From Naegleria lovaniensis (taxonomy: Eukaryota; Heterolobosea; Eutetramitea; Acrasida; Naegleriidae), in the NCBI RefSeq assembly GCF_003324165.1, contig NW_025407829.1:1-64000 (forward strand): a stretch of 64,000 nt of DNA. Direction: 5' to 3'. Positions 32,832 through 43,248 of the stretch are shown piece by piece. The translations under genes were made by a program, and so were the position numbers. Position 1 is the stretch's first letter, and every line of letters begins with the position of its first letter. The notes below the pieces were generated by a model. It was not told the origin of the DNA, made no database searches, and saw only the letters and a program-made list of their open reading frames with translations.

Positions 32832-33095
32832 CAATAACTTTTTCCAGCAATGCAAGACATTCTTTTTCTTAAGCTTAACAGTAATTTATTGTTCAAAAAC
32901 CTTGAGAGAGGATCACAACGGTGATCTTGTTCAAGTTCTCAATGATTTATATTCATGATATTGATGCATTAGGAGTATATCTTCACAATGATTCATGAGT
33001 TTCATGGTAATCGAGTGTTCTAGTGTCAACCAGTACTTAAATCTTTAAAGTGCCATCCGGGTTTTCATTAATTCAACCCTTCCAAACACTTTACT

Positions 33096-34163
33096 TCAAA
33101 TCACAACTGTATTGCATCTCACAAATGAATTTTTCAAGTACGCAATAGAGCTGCTCAACTCGACCTCAGTAGTTTCTCCCTTAATGAACTGATCGATATA
33201 ATCCTCCTCATCGTCATTACAATCACTCATCGATTCAGCATTACGATGAGAGGCGGTAGACGACGAGGACGAACAACTATATGTCTCATCATCTTCCCAT
33301 TCTCCATTCTCATTCATTCGTAGATTATTGGTAGAAGCATTAAATTGGGAAAGATTCGTGTTGGAGGTATTGTACTGAGACAAGTTCGTCGTGCTATTAT
33401 TATTGGAATGATATTGGGTCGTGGAATGTAATGGCTTGGCAGCAACAACCACCACACTTTGTTTTGTGGTCTTGTTATTGTTGTTGTTATTATTATTATT
33501 ATTGTTAGAAATGGAATGAGTGGTAGACATAATGTTAGTAAAGAATCGAGTCATGGTCATTGGAGAAGAAGGTTCAATGAATTCATCATCATCGTCTTCA
33601 TAGAATCCGAATTTGGTTGGAGTAATGGGAGTTGTTTCATCCCAAGCTTGGGATAAAGGCATCAAGGCTGAACACGATTGAGATTTATAGGCTGCTCGCT
33701 TCAGAGCTTGAACTTGTTGTTCCGGAGTGCTGGTTTGATTCAATTTCAAATCATCATAGCACGTACGAACAATACGAGGGGTGTTAGGAAGGTAATGATG
33801 ATGATCTTTTGGAGAGGATGATGGCTCTTGTTGATTCATCAAGAATAATTGTTGCATCGCTCCTAACGTAGTAGGCAACGAGGAGAGGGATAATACTGAA
33901 ACCATAGAGGTTGCGTAAGGCTCATCATCGTGATGATGATGCTGAATTTGAGAGGAAGAATTAGTATTTGCTTTCATGGTAGGATGATTCTGTTGTGTTG
34001 GCTTACTCTTCTTATTTCGTAAGAGATGCCGAGAAATATTTCGGAGTACTTGAAGCTTGTTCTTCTTCTTCATTTTGATACCCACAGAAGAGGAGGAGGA
34101 GGAGGAGGATGATTGGTTTCCCTCATGATGATGATGTGGTGGCACCACTTGAATGTTTCCCAT
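33096..34163 (-). CDS. Low-complexity Ser/His/Asn-rich protein
   Basis: An intronless 355-residue frame from ATG 34163. It starts MGNIQVVPP; Gly2 is present but position 6 is not Ser/Thr, so N-myristoylation is doubtful. A His run and Ser run come first, then a basic block (KMKKKNKLQ and RHLLRNKKSK, about 29-54) that could be a nuclear signal. After that come a run of about 10 Asn near 220-230, TTQYHSNNNSTTNLSQYNT-like repeats, and an acidic C-terminal part ending FVRCNTVVI. I recognise no domain. Coding status rests on length, a single long frame, and codon-phased homopolymer runs. Confidence 0.6.
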   Translation of the reverse strand: MGNIQVVPPHHHHEGNQSSSSSSSSSVGIKMKKKNKLQVLRNISRHLLRNKKSKPTQQNHPTMKANTNSSSQIQHHHHDDEPYATSMVSVLSLSSLPTTLGAMQQLFLMNQQEPSSSPKDHHHYLPNTPRIVRTCYDDLKLNQTSTPEQQVQALKRAAYKSQSCSALMPLSQAWDETTPITPTKFGFYEDDDDEFIEPSSPMTMTRFFTNIMSTTHSISNNNNNNNNNNNKTTKQSVVVVAAKPLHSTTQYHSNNNSTTNLSQYNTSNTNLSQFNASTNNLRMNENGEWEDDETYSCSSSSSTASHRNAESMSDCNDDEEDYIDQFIKGETTEVELSSSIAYLKNSFVRCNTVVI

Positions 34164-34967
34164 TCCAGAGCTTGAAATTATGTTGAGATATTTTGTTTCA
34201 AGATGACACTCTCATCGGGTTCACAATGAAACCGATTTTTAAATCTGTGTCGCTATAAGCTGGATTACAAAATTCTCATTTGGGAGGCTTCTTGCGTGTC
34301 TTGGAAATTAATCAATGGATTTGTTCAAAAGAATCCAGATTCTGTCAAGATTTTCTAGTTAAACAAGTGAATATGCGCACTTCCAAATTAGAAGGTATTG
34401 ACTTTTCTCGTACTAATTGCCAAACATCAAAAGAGAATCAATCTTCAGTCTTGTTTCGGTTTCCAACCATTAATGTTGCGTAGGATATAAGGTCTGATTT
34501 CAAAACAAGCGCATATTGCTTTGAATATCATCACTAGGTTCATCAAAAGTGTTGAATCTCGAATTTAAATGAAACATGCAACAACAGATGCAAATAACCA
34601 TTACAATTCATTTTGAATACCCAAATAACCTTTACAATTCATTTTGAATACCCAACGCAGTGTCACTTGTACAGAGCTCGCTCCAAGGAATCATTTCAAA
34701 CGCACTTTATATTAAAGAATGGTTAAATCGTTTTGTCCTTTAACTCCAGACCAATGGTCTTTACAGTGGAAATTGGACTCTTTATTGTGATTCTCAAGAG
34801 GCCGAGCAATGACCCGGATTCTTGTCTTTTTTAAACTAATAATTCATCTACGAGTATGTGACGACAATGATATATATTATCATTCAGAATCTGATTCTTT
34901 ATTTACAGTTTTAAATAATTTACAAAAGCACCCCAGAGTAGTCGTTGTTGGCTCTAAATTACATGAT
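34164..34967. other. Spacer with a tandem 31-bp duplication
   Basis: About 800 bp between the low-complexity gene start and the 3' end of cyclase paralog B (both minus). Apart from the tandem duplication at 34591-34652 I see no gene. A short plus-strand frame at 34280-34483 has no family features. Confidence 0.5.
34591..34652 (+). repeat. Tandem duplication, 31-bp unit, two copies
   Basis: CAAATAACCATTACAATTCA... at 34591-34621 is followed at once by CAAATAACCTTTACAATTCA... at 34622-34652. The 31-bp units differ at one base (A/T at unit position 10). This looks like a recent duplication in non-coding DNA. Confidence 0.9.
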
Positions 34968-37708
34968 TCATTCCATGACTGAATACGAGTTCAATAACAA
35001 TCGTTCGTCACTCATGGCATTCGAGGTAAATTCATCCACACTCTTTCTCAATACAGAATGATAATTCATCAAAGCATCTCCCAAATGACCGTCCTCCTTG
35101 TGTTGTTTACAAATAGAATCGAGGACCTTTAGTAAACGATTGGCCATGTCAGCATCTTGTGGATGTTTGTGTGCATGAGTTTGAAGAATGTTTTGAGCTT
35201 CATGAATTCTCTCAAGAACTTGACGATCCTCCATGGAAGAGAGTTGAGACGATTCAAAGATGGAGAAGGCTGCTTCAAAATCTTTGAATCGAGAATTCTC
35301 TTTGTGTTGCTCCAATTCATACATCCATTCTGATTGTTTTCATTCAATAATTTGAAAAATTTCAATCCAAATATTTGATTCATAATATTAATAATTCATT
35401 CCATCCCATTTTAGAAGAATTGGTTAAATAATAAATATATCAAGATTGCAAAATTTCACTTAAACTTACCATCTCCTTCCACATTACTTTCCTTAATGAC
35501 TTCATAAATCGATGAGACGGAAGATTTAAACTTTTCATCCTCAATCATGAGACGTTCCACAGGTCTCACCACAAATGCACTTTTCGCTTCAGCTGACATG
35601 GTTTTGGCATCGGCCAAAATTCGACACTTTCTAACACGACACAAGATGGAGAGCTTTTTCGATGTTTCAATGAGCGGTCCAACAATGCTATAAAATCTAA
35701 AAGTATTCGTTCCCAAATTACCAATGTTCGTCTCTCCAGAGGCAATTCCAATACATACTGTGGCCTTTTCAATGCCATTTAAAGAATTGTCGAGAGTTTT
35801 TGAAACTTTGAGAGCTGCTGTCAGGGCTTGAACATTGGCTTTCTTTTTACCATTATTGGTGAATGATAATTGATATTCATCGACACTCAATACTTGCAAG
35901 TCTGCTTGCATGGACTTGGAAAGAACACTCAATCCAGTAGCAATTTTTGCAAAGATGTGAGAAACTTGAGTGGCTGTCAAATTCTTACACATGTCTTGAA
36001 TTCGAATGGTGACCACACTCACTTCCTTTTCTTGAAGTCCCAACTTGAAAAGCGCTGAAAGACCTCCACTCTCATGTTTTCGATGGCTCTCCTGATGAGA
36101 ATTAGAAAAGGAGAATTTTCCTCCAGCAGAAGAACTTGCCAAACTGTTCTCAGCATCATCTCCGACCTTACTTTGAGAATCAGAGAGTTGTTTCTTTGTA
36201 TTGCCATCTGTCTTGGCATGTTGTTGGGCATGATCTGCAGACGACTTGACCTTCTCTTCGGAATCATCTGCTTCGACTTGTTGTTCAAAATTTCTCAATT
36301 GATTGAAAATAGTCTCTGGTAAGAAGCTCTTAAATTCGTGCAACCATGTCACCATGTCATGCAAATCCTCATAGATGGAATCAATTTCTTTGAAGCGACT
36401 TGAAGTGAAATGAACCTTCTCCAAATCGAATTTCTTAATTTTCTTGAACTGAGCTTTCAAATACGGTTGTGTGATAATATGACCAATGAGAACACACATA
36501 ATGAGACCAACAATAATGACCGCTGCTGCAACTCCAACAGATATTCCAGTGTTGATTGTAGAGGTACGAGTGACATCTTCCTTGTAAATGACCATGTACA
36601 CGAGCCAACGAAGATTTTCAGTCTTGTATTCCATCTTGTAAATCATATAGTCAGTTCCAAGACTCGTTATTTGGAAAAAGTTTGGAATGTTTGACATATT
36701 TCCATACTTGTCACGAATGTCTCTCATTAAGGATCCAGAATTTCGATCTGTTAATCCAAATAACGAAACTCTGGAAACACTATCTCGAGCTGTCGTGTTA
36801 ATAGAACCGCCTAATACCAAATCATTTGGCTCTGCCACCACCACATATCCATTTCCAATCAATTTGAGTGAGGAAAGGAAATTTTGAATGGCCAACAAAC
36901 TCAAATTGACTTTGGAAATTCCAACCACTTTCTTGGTCTTATTGAGAGCATAGAGATCGGGATCAAAGAGCTTGGCACTGTAGTAAATGGCATTCGAAGA
37001 GCCTGTTGCCACATACGAATCACCATACACACCGTCTCGTTTGTAGAGATCAAAATATTTGAAACTGGCAACCCAATAATCTCGTTTCACGACAGAAAAA
37101 CTCGAAATGTTTTGATAAATGGTGAGTTTGGAACCATCTGTTTCATTGGCATTCCACAACTCAATACCTGGCCATCCTGCTTGTTTGTATCCCAATACAA
37201 ATTGTTGAGTTGGCACTCCATTGGGAAAGTATGTTTGATTCAAATATGTGTACATCTCATCTGCGAAATAAACACCAATACTGGAGAAGCGATAAATCTC
37301 ATTCATGTTGAACAGGTAGGAAATGGGACGCCTTCCAACTCGACCCATCGTGAATTCACTCGCAATGGCCCATGCTAATCCTGAAATGGGTGTCACTTGA
37401 CCATCCACAAAAGCCAAAATCTTTTGTCCAACTTGAGACACCAGTGAATCAGCCAACTCGGTAAAGGTTTGATTCGATCCAATGAACGAGGCTAACCAAA
37501 TAAATACAGAACATGTCACGAGAAGGAAAATAATCATGATAATGATCACGACACGCATCGAGAAACATGCTTCCAATGGAACTTTCTTCTTTTCCTTGAT
37601 CAGAAGGCCTTCTTGAGAAGCATTGGCAGTCTCCTCAAATAATAAATCTTGTTTTTCATCCAAGGGAGGTTTGGAAGCCTCAGAGGTTTCAGGGGAAATC
37701 TTGGGCAT
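34968..37708 (-). CDS. Receptor-like protein with divergent class III nucleotide-cyclase domain (paralog B)
   Basis: Exons 37708-35470 and 35329-34968; 140-nt intron (GTAAGT...ATCAG); 866 residues. The junction reads EGD|EWMYELEQ, matching DDEWLYEIEQ in paralog A. TM1 is at about 51-76, an exoplasmic sensor region at 77-385, TM2 at 388-410, HAMP-like 411-455, then FKSFLPETIFNQL, an acidic Ser/Lys linker, and a cyclase fold from about 560. The first metal Asp seems kept (IRIQDM, Asp572), as does the second (QAD, Asp603). GIASGETNIGNLG is at 654-666. The adenine/transition-state region reads SIVGPLIETSKKL, lacking the usual Asn and Arg. It is less decayed than A, but activity is doubtful. It lacks the intron that splits A after TM1 and the one after HAMP, and has one near the C terminus instead. 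Confidence 0.87.
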
Positions 37709-38789
37709 GCTTTTGAGTATTATATACTACAGGTTGATTTGTTTTTTGTTTGTTTGAAAAAGAGTTAAAGTTGGAAGGTTATTCATGACATACATCACTG
37801 GATTTTGTGCATGATATAGAATTAATGGAGGTCATGTGATGGATGGTTGTAGTCGACAATGCCGTCGATAAGGTCCAATGATTAGAGATGGAGACAGCCT
37901 AATATAGCGTTGCCGCAGCCATCTGTGACACCATCAATGGAAATATTCCGTGCGTAAGCTGATCTCCCGCCCAAATTATCATTGTAAGTGGTCAAGCTCA
38001 TGACAATCAATAAATTTAGAAATACAAACAATGTTACTTTTGGAAAGTATAATGTTCGGTATCAACAGTTTCAGAGAGAGGAGATAAATGCACATGCGAT
38101 TCCATCTCGATTATTTAATCTTGATTTTAGCCAAAATCATTATTTACATGGAAAGTAAAGATGGTCATTAACTTGGGTGGATCATTTATATGGCATGTGG
38201 ATGGTCATGGTTATTTAATTGCTAATTTCGAACAACAACATCTCAATAATTGATGATCGGAAGGAAATTAAACCAGAGCAGACACAAGACTTTCAGCAGG
38301 GTGCAGCATTCATTCAAAAAATTTCAATCAAAGCTTTGCTTCATTTTTTTTAGGTTGCATTTCACACGCAGAGAAGAACAGACACCAGTCAGAGATTTCA
38401 GGTTGTCTTGGGCTTTAGTTATTTCACTACGCAAGAGAAGGGTTTACAAACATTCTCACGAACAAGAAGAATTGCAAATTTTGTTCGATCAAAATTTAGT
38501 GCGCACTCAACGCTCATTTGGATTTTCAAATAGAGAGCGCTTTCAAATTGAACCCAAGCAAACTGTTGTGTTCGTTCGAAGAAACACGTTGCTATGAAAA
38601 TCCAAGACCAAAAAAACGCTTGAACCCTGCCGCTTCTCGGAATGATTTCCGATAAATTTGTTGTTGAAAGAGATCAATAATTTCATTGTCAACTAAATTA
38701 CACCAATTATTTGGGCTACACTTAGATCTTTTACTCCTAATCATTCGTATTATTAATAACGACATTCTCAATTACAACACCACCAAAGC
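37709..38789. other. Long divergent spacer upstream of cyclase paralog B and the Q/N-rich gene
   Basis: About 1.1 kb between two divergent genes, so it should hold both promoters. A plus-strand open stretch at 38250-38597 (first ATG 38253) is rich in Arg, Phe and Gln with no family marks. A strong acceptor-like run of T followed by TAG lies at about 38341-38354 and could belong to a 5'-UTR intron of the Q/N-rich gene. I see no RNA gene or repeat. Confidence 0.45.
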
Positions 38790-41700
38790 ATGATTCCATT
38801 GTATCATTACCATACTGCTCATGCACCCTTGTCCTCTCGCTCTGAAATGAATCATGTAGGTCCGAGTCCCTCCACGCACACTACCACAGCTGCCATGGCC
38901 AACATGGCTACCATGATCATTAACAACTTTTATCATCAATGCCTCGCCGGGTACACTCAAGCTCAACACATTCAACATATTAATCAATTGACCAATGATG
39001 TAAAAATTGCTTATTTGTGCACGAATGCACTTACTCCTTTGGGAAATCATGACGATGAAATAACTTCTCCACTTTTAGGGAATGAGGAACAAGACCACCA
39101 CCAACACCTCTCCCAAGACGAATCAGATCATAACGACCTCAATAATAATAACAACCACAACAATAACAACGAAGGGATCTTGGACACGTTAAATCTCAGC
39201 CATTCCACACTTCAATTTGAAGAAGAACCCAAACCACCACGATCCTCAGTACTTGTTCCTACATCAGCAACATCACTCGCGCAATCACCCTTATCATCAA
39301 ACGTATCCCTATTTGATCAATTCCAACAAGAAAAAGAAGAGCATACTCCTCTCAACACTCATCCTTGTATCCACAAGACAACAACATCATTTGAGTGCTT
39401 TCATAACGGTTATAAGGAAAAGCAGTTAGAATCTTTATTTGACTCAGACGAAGAAGAGAATACTCACTTGGAAGAAGAAGCCTCCTCCCATCCTCTTAAC
39501 TCGTACTCATCATCTTTATTTAAATACACATCCGAAGTGAGAAGACAACATTGGTTGGAAGAAGAACAAGCTTTTAAGAACAACTTCAACCAAAACAGAA
39601 TGGTTCAACCCATCCTTCATTATTCTCATCAACCAACGAAATCATCAACCTCTTCATTGTCATCGGCCTCATCCTCCTCATCGACGAGTGGGACCAATAC
39701 ACCCACTCCAGTGTTACCTGAAGACAACAATAATAGGCCAAACAATATGCAACAGTGGAACATGCAACAACCTCAACCATCTTTGAGTTTACCACAATAT
39801 TCAACCAATCAGCAGCCTTCTTTTATGAATACTGACAACAACCCTACTATGAAATTGTCGCTTCCTCAACAACAACAACCAACCTTTCCACCTTCACAAA
39901 ATCCAAATTCAACCTTCATGCAATCCAATCTTTTGAATCAACCACCGACATCTTTTGCATTTCCCATGTATTATCAAGCACAACAACAGCCATTGTCTAC
40001 ACTTTTAAACACCTTAACCTCCTCGATCAATACTCCGCAACCTTCTTCATCCATCCTCCGTCCTCAGCAAGCGATAAGTTCTTCAGACCGCACGAAGCCT
40101 TTTGCTTCATCTCAAAACGAAGAAGCTATGAATAGAAATTTCTATCAAAAAAAATTGAGCCACGCAAACAAATCACCAGCGATCGAAAATAACAACCAAG
40201 TTCAATCTGGGAATAACAACAAGTACACATTGTCTGGATTTGATCAACTGCAACAGCAACAACAACAAAACATAAACCCGTTACAGTTCATGACTGCAAC
40301 ATCAACTGTTGATAAAAACAACCCTAGGACCGACGCAGAATGGTTGTTGAGAAACATGAATCAACAAGCAACCAATAATATCGGCATGACACAAAATATT
40401 TCAAAGAATTCTGAAACTAATCGAGGCATTCAAGACACTAATAATAGTTTTTCAAGTTTAGCCTCAAAGTTCTGGACCGAAAATATTGGTACAGGAACTG
40501 GTGAACAAGGAAATGATGCTGTAACATCAGGACTTACCGAAATTAAAGAATTGAACACACCGACTTTAGAGAATATTTTGAGAGTGTTCAATACAGCATC
40601 CAGTAATGGAATGGATACTGTTGGCAATGATCAAAATGCAATGCCATATACCAATTCATTATTTCACACAACTGCCAACAACAACAATAACCTTAATAGG
40701 ATTAATATGCAATACAACAACCTTAATGAAAAAATGAAAGTAACAATACCAAAGTCGAATGCAGCAGACACGAGTCAAGTAGGATCCAACACTCTCATGG
40801 TAGACCCAACCAAGCCCTCCTCAATACTCTCTTCTGAGTATCATGACGAAACCTCTTCACACAGCCTGTCACGAAGCAGCTCGGGAAGTTTGGCAAGTGA
40901 TGCAGGGCGTAGTAGCGTTTCTTCTTCCAGTACAATGAGTGGACATCAGCTCGGAAGAGCGAATAGAAATGGTAACGAGGATCGTTCATGGAAAGTGTTT
41001 TATCAAGATTCAGCCTACCGAGACGACAATTCCTTGATCAAACGACCATCATTCATGCTCAAAACAAGAACAGACAACATCATGGACCAAATACCGCCCA
41101 TTCTCTATTCTAGTCTTAAATATCAATTCAATATTGCTGTATTTCTAAGCACTGAAAAAGCAACTCAACTACTCATGAGTCATAAGGAAAACCTGGAAAG
41201 TATCATGCACGCATCGGCTATGAGCTTGGGCGGCTTTATTATAGCTACCATTGAAACAGCATTGGTTGGAGAGATTGAAGAGATGGAAGATGACGACGAA
41301 CTAATGTCACTCGTTCGTGATGAAGTGAATCCAACTCGAAAAATATGTAATGGAGTTGTCAATGGAGACATACAACTTGCATTGCAACCCATTGAGGCCA
41401 TTGAAGCTACTGAGGCTAAGGCATTCAAACCTTTCCTCCATCAACTCAAACAAGAGATCAAAGAGCATGAACAAGCAGACGAACAAGATGCTCACAAGTG
41501 GTCATGCGTTCACAACAAAACAAAAATTCAATTCACAGACTTACCTTTCCATAACAAGAAGAGCTCGTTTGTCATGAGAGTTTGCTTTTACTTGAATCAC
41601 GAGTTTAAGGAGCGTAAGCCAATTCTCGTCATGGAGAGTGCACCCTTCAAGATATTCGCAAGAAGAAACAAGAAGAGTTATTTTTCAGGAGCAAATACGA

Positions 41701-43190
41701 CAGGAACAGCGAAAGAGGAAGATGTCTCTCATTTGGCGAAAAGCACATCGACCACTTCTGGAATTTCAAGTGTGTCCACCGCTTCCTCTTCGAAACAAGG
41801 AGCATCCAACAAACGAAGAAGAGAAGATACCAAAAAGAAGTCCCAAAAGGTCAAGAAGCCCCTCGAGCCAGAGGAAGAACGAGAGGTTCTTGTGCAATAT
41901 GAGAATGAGTTACTTTCACTCATGAATACATTGGACACCATTAAGGACAGAGTGGAACATCAAGCAGCAGTTCGCTCTTTCATTCAAACTCTAGTAGGAC
42001 CCGAACTGGCACAACAATACATGTCACACCTGAGAGGAAAATACCCTTCCATCATGCAGGCACCAGCCGCATCTCTTCCTGCCAATATTGAAATGCTTCC
42101 GGTTGGTGGCACCTCTGCGAAAAAATCCAAAGGCCCCTTCCCTGCCAATCTCTCTGTGGACACCAAATCGTTAGGAAAAGTTACTCCAATGCATGCGGCT
42201 CGTCTCATTACACCAGCCTCTACCACTGTGTTAGATACCACTCAACAACCTTATTTACAGCAGCAAGCGCAACCCTTTATGAATCCCAATCTTGCATTTA
42301 ACCCACTTGTAAATATACCAAATATGGCCAATGCTCCTCTTTTCTTGACGACTGGAATGCCAATGAATGCAACAGAAGCGTCAGCCTTAAATATGCAACC
42401 AACTTACTCGGATAGTATTCCTGTAACAACAACTTCCAATGTTCCACCTTCCTCAACACAACTCTCTGGTGTCAGCACTACTACCCCAAAGACTACTCTG
42501 CCTTCTTCGTCACAAACAAGCAATGACATGTTACAGTCCATTGGCCAACAAAATGTGTTGGATTTAATGACTCCTCCCTACCAAAGTTCGTTACTCTTTG
42601 ATTTCCAACGGTCTCCAACTGGCTTTGGAAACATTTCCACACCAAGATTTTCCTCTACCACAACATATAGTCCTTTAGGAATGGTACCCTCCAGTAATCA
42701 AGGCTCGTCATCAACTTCTGGATTCTTTTCACCCCCAACATCAACACAGCCACCTCAAAAGACATCTTCCATACAGCAACCACAAGGGGAACCACGTGAC
42801 ACATCAGGTATTCGACCTCAAAACCTTATTCAAATGCTTCAACCTCAAAACAAAATTGATTTCAACAAGTTGAAGACTACGAGCAATTCAAGTGACACCT
42901 CATTCATCAATGATTATCTTTCAGAGTTATTAGAGGACAATGCAAACAGCAACAATATGTTATCGCCAATTAATTTATTGGGGACTCCAACCAGTGCCAA
43001 TCTCGGTTCAGATTTACCAAGCTTTAATTTCTTTGAACGAAATAGTCAGTCGAACAACAACAACAATACGAACAATAATAATGGTACTAATAACTCCCAT
43101 GTTCAACAACAGGCATCTGGTAGTGAATTTCAAGAGGATCCTCTCACACCAAAGACATTGGCATTCTTGACACAATCAAAACTTGTCTAG
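38790..43190 (+). CDS. Large Q/N-rich protein with conserved core, candidate transcription factor
   Basis: A single 1466-residue frame. Residues 1 to about 740 are rich in Gln, Asn, Ser and Pro. A compact conserved-looking core runs about 745-960. It starts KRPSFMLKTRTDNIMDQIPP, ends FVMRVCFYLNHEFKERKP then SAPFKIFARRNKK. The pattern of hydrophobic strands followed by SxPFKxxxRR is like the end of Ig-fold DNA-binding domains of CudA/STAT-like and related protist factors, an uncertain resemblance. A basic block KRRREDTKKKSQKVKK (about 1007) is a likely nuclear signal, followed by a coiled segment and a second Q/N/S/P-rich tail. The architecture suggests a transcription regulator; the DNA-binding role is inference. 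No introns are needed. Confidence 0.7.
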   Translation: MIPLYHYHTAHAPLSSRSEMNHVGPSPSTHTTTAAMANMATMIINNFYHQCLAGYTQAQHIQHINQLTNDVKIAYLCTNALTPLGNHDDEITSPLLGNEEQDHHQHLSQDESDHNDLNNNNNHNNNNEGILDTLNLSHSTLQFEEEPKPPRSSVLVPTSATSLAQSPLSSNVSLFDQFQQEKEEHTPLNTHPCIHKTTTSFECFHNGYKEKQLESLFDSDEEENTHLEEEASSHPLNSYSSSLFKYTSEVRRQHWLEEEQAFKNNFNQNRMVQPILHYSHQPTKSSTSSLSSASSSSSTSGTNTPTPVLPEDNNNRPNNMQQWNMQQPQPSLSLPQYSTNQQPSFMNTDNNPTMKLSLPQQQQPTFPPSQNPNSTFMQSNLLNQPPTSFAFPMYYQAQQQPLSTLLNTLTSSINTPQPSSSILRPQQAISSSDRTKPFASSQNEEAMNRNFYQKKLSHANKSPAIENNNQVQSGNNNKYTLSGFDQLQQQQQQNINPLQFMTATSTVDKNNPRTDAEWLLRNMNQQATNNIGMTQNISKNSETNRGIQDTNNSFSSLASKFWTENIGTGTGEQGNDAVTSGLTEIKELNTPTLENILRVFNTASSNGMDTVGNDQNAMPYTNSLFHTTANNNNNLNRINMQYNNLNEKMKVTIPKSNAADTSQVGSNTLMVDPTKPSSILSSEYHDETSSHSLSRSSSGSLASDAGRSSVSSSSTMSGHQLGRANRNGNEDRSWKVFYQDSAYRDDNSLIKRPSFMLKTRTDNIMDQIPPILYSSLKYQFNIAVFLSTEKATQLLMSHKENLESIMHASAMSLGGFIIATIETALVGEIEEMEDDDELMSLVRDEVNPTRKICNGVVNGDIQLALQPIEAIEATEAKAFKPFLHQLKQEIKEHEQADEQDAHKWSCVHNKTKIQFTDLPFHNKKSSFVMRVCFYLNHEFKERKPILVMESAPFKIFARRNKKSYFSGANTTGTAKEEDVSHLAKSTSTTSGISSVSTASSSKQGASNKRRREDTKKKSQKVKKPLEPEEEREVLVQYENELLSLMNTLDTIKDRVEHQAAVRSFIQTLVGPELAQQYMSHLRGKYPSIMQAPAASLPANIEMLPVGGTSAKKSKGPFPANLSVDTKSLGKVTPMHAARLITPASTTVLDTTQQPYLQQQAQPFMNPNLAFNPLVNIPNMANAPLFLTTGMPMNATEASALNMQPTYSDSIPVTTTSNVPPSSTQLSGVSTTTPKTTLPSSSQTSNDMLQSIGQQNVLDLMTPPYQSSLLFDFQRSPTGFGNISTPRFSSTTTYSPLGMVPSSNQGSSSTSGFFSPPTSTQPPQKTSSIQQPQGEPRDTSGIRPQNLIQMLQPQNKIDFNKLKTTSNSSDTSFINDYLSELLEDNANSNNMLSPINLLGTPTSANLGSDLPSFNFFERNSQSNNNNNTNNNNGTNNSHVQQQASGSEFQEDPLTPKTLAFLTQSKLV

Positions 43191-43248
43191 TCATCAAGAT
43201 TGGAAAAAAGTTGGAAACATTGGTTAATTAATTTTACAGACGCAAGGA

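Noticed and set aside
38250-38597. Plus-strand 115-codon frame before the Q/N-rich gene
   Set aside because: No family features and a possible 5'-UTR intron acceptor lies inside it; more likely untranslated leader.
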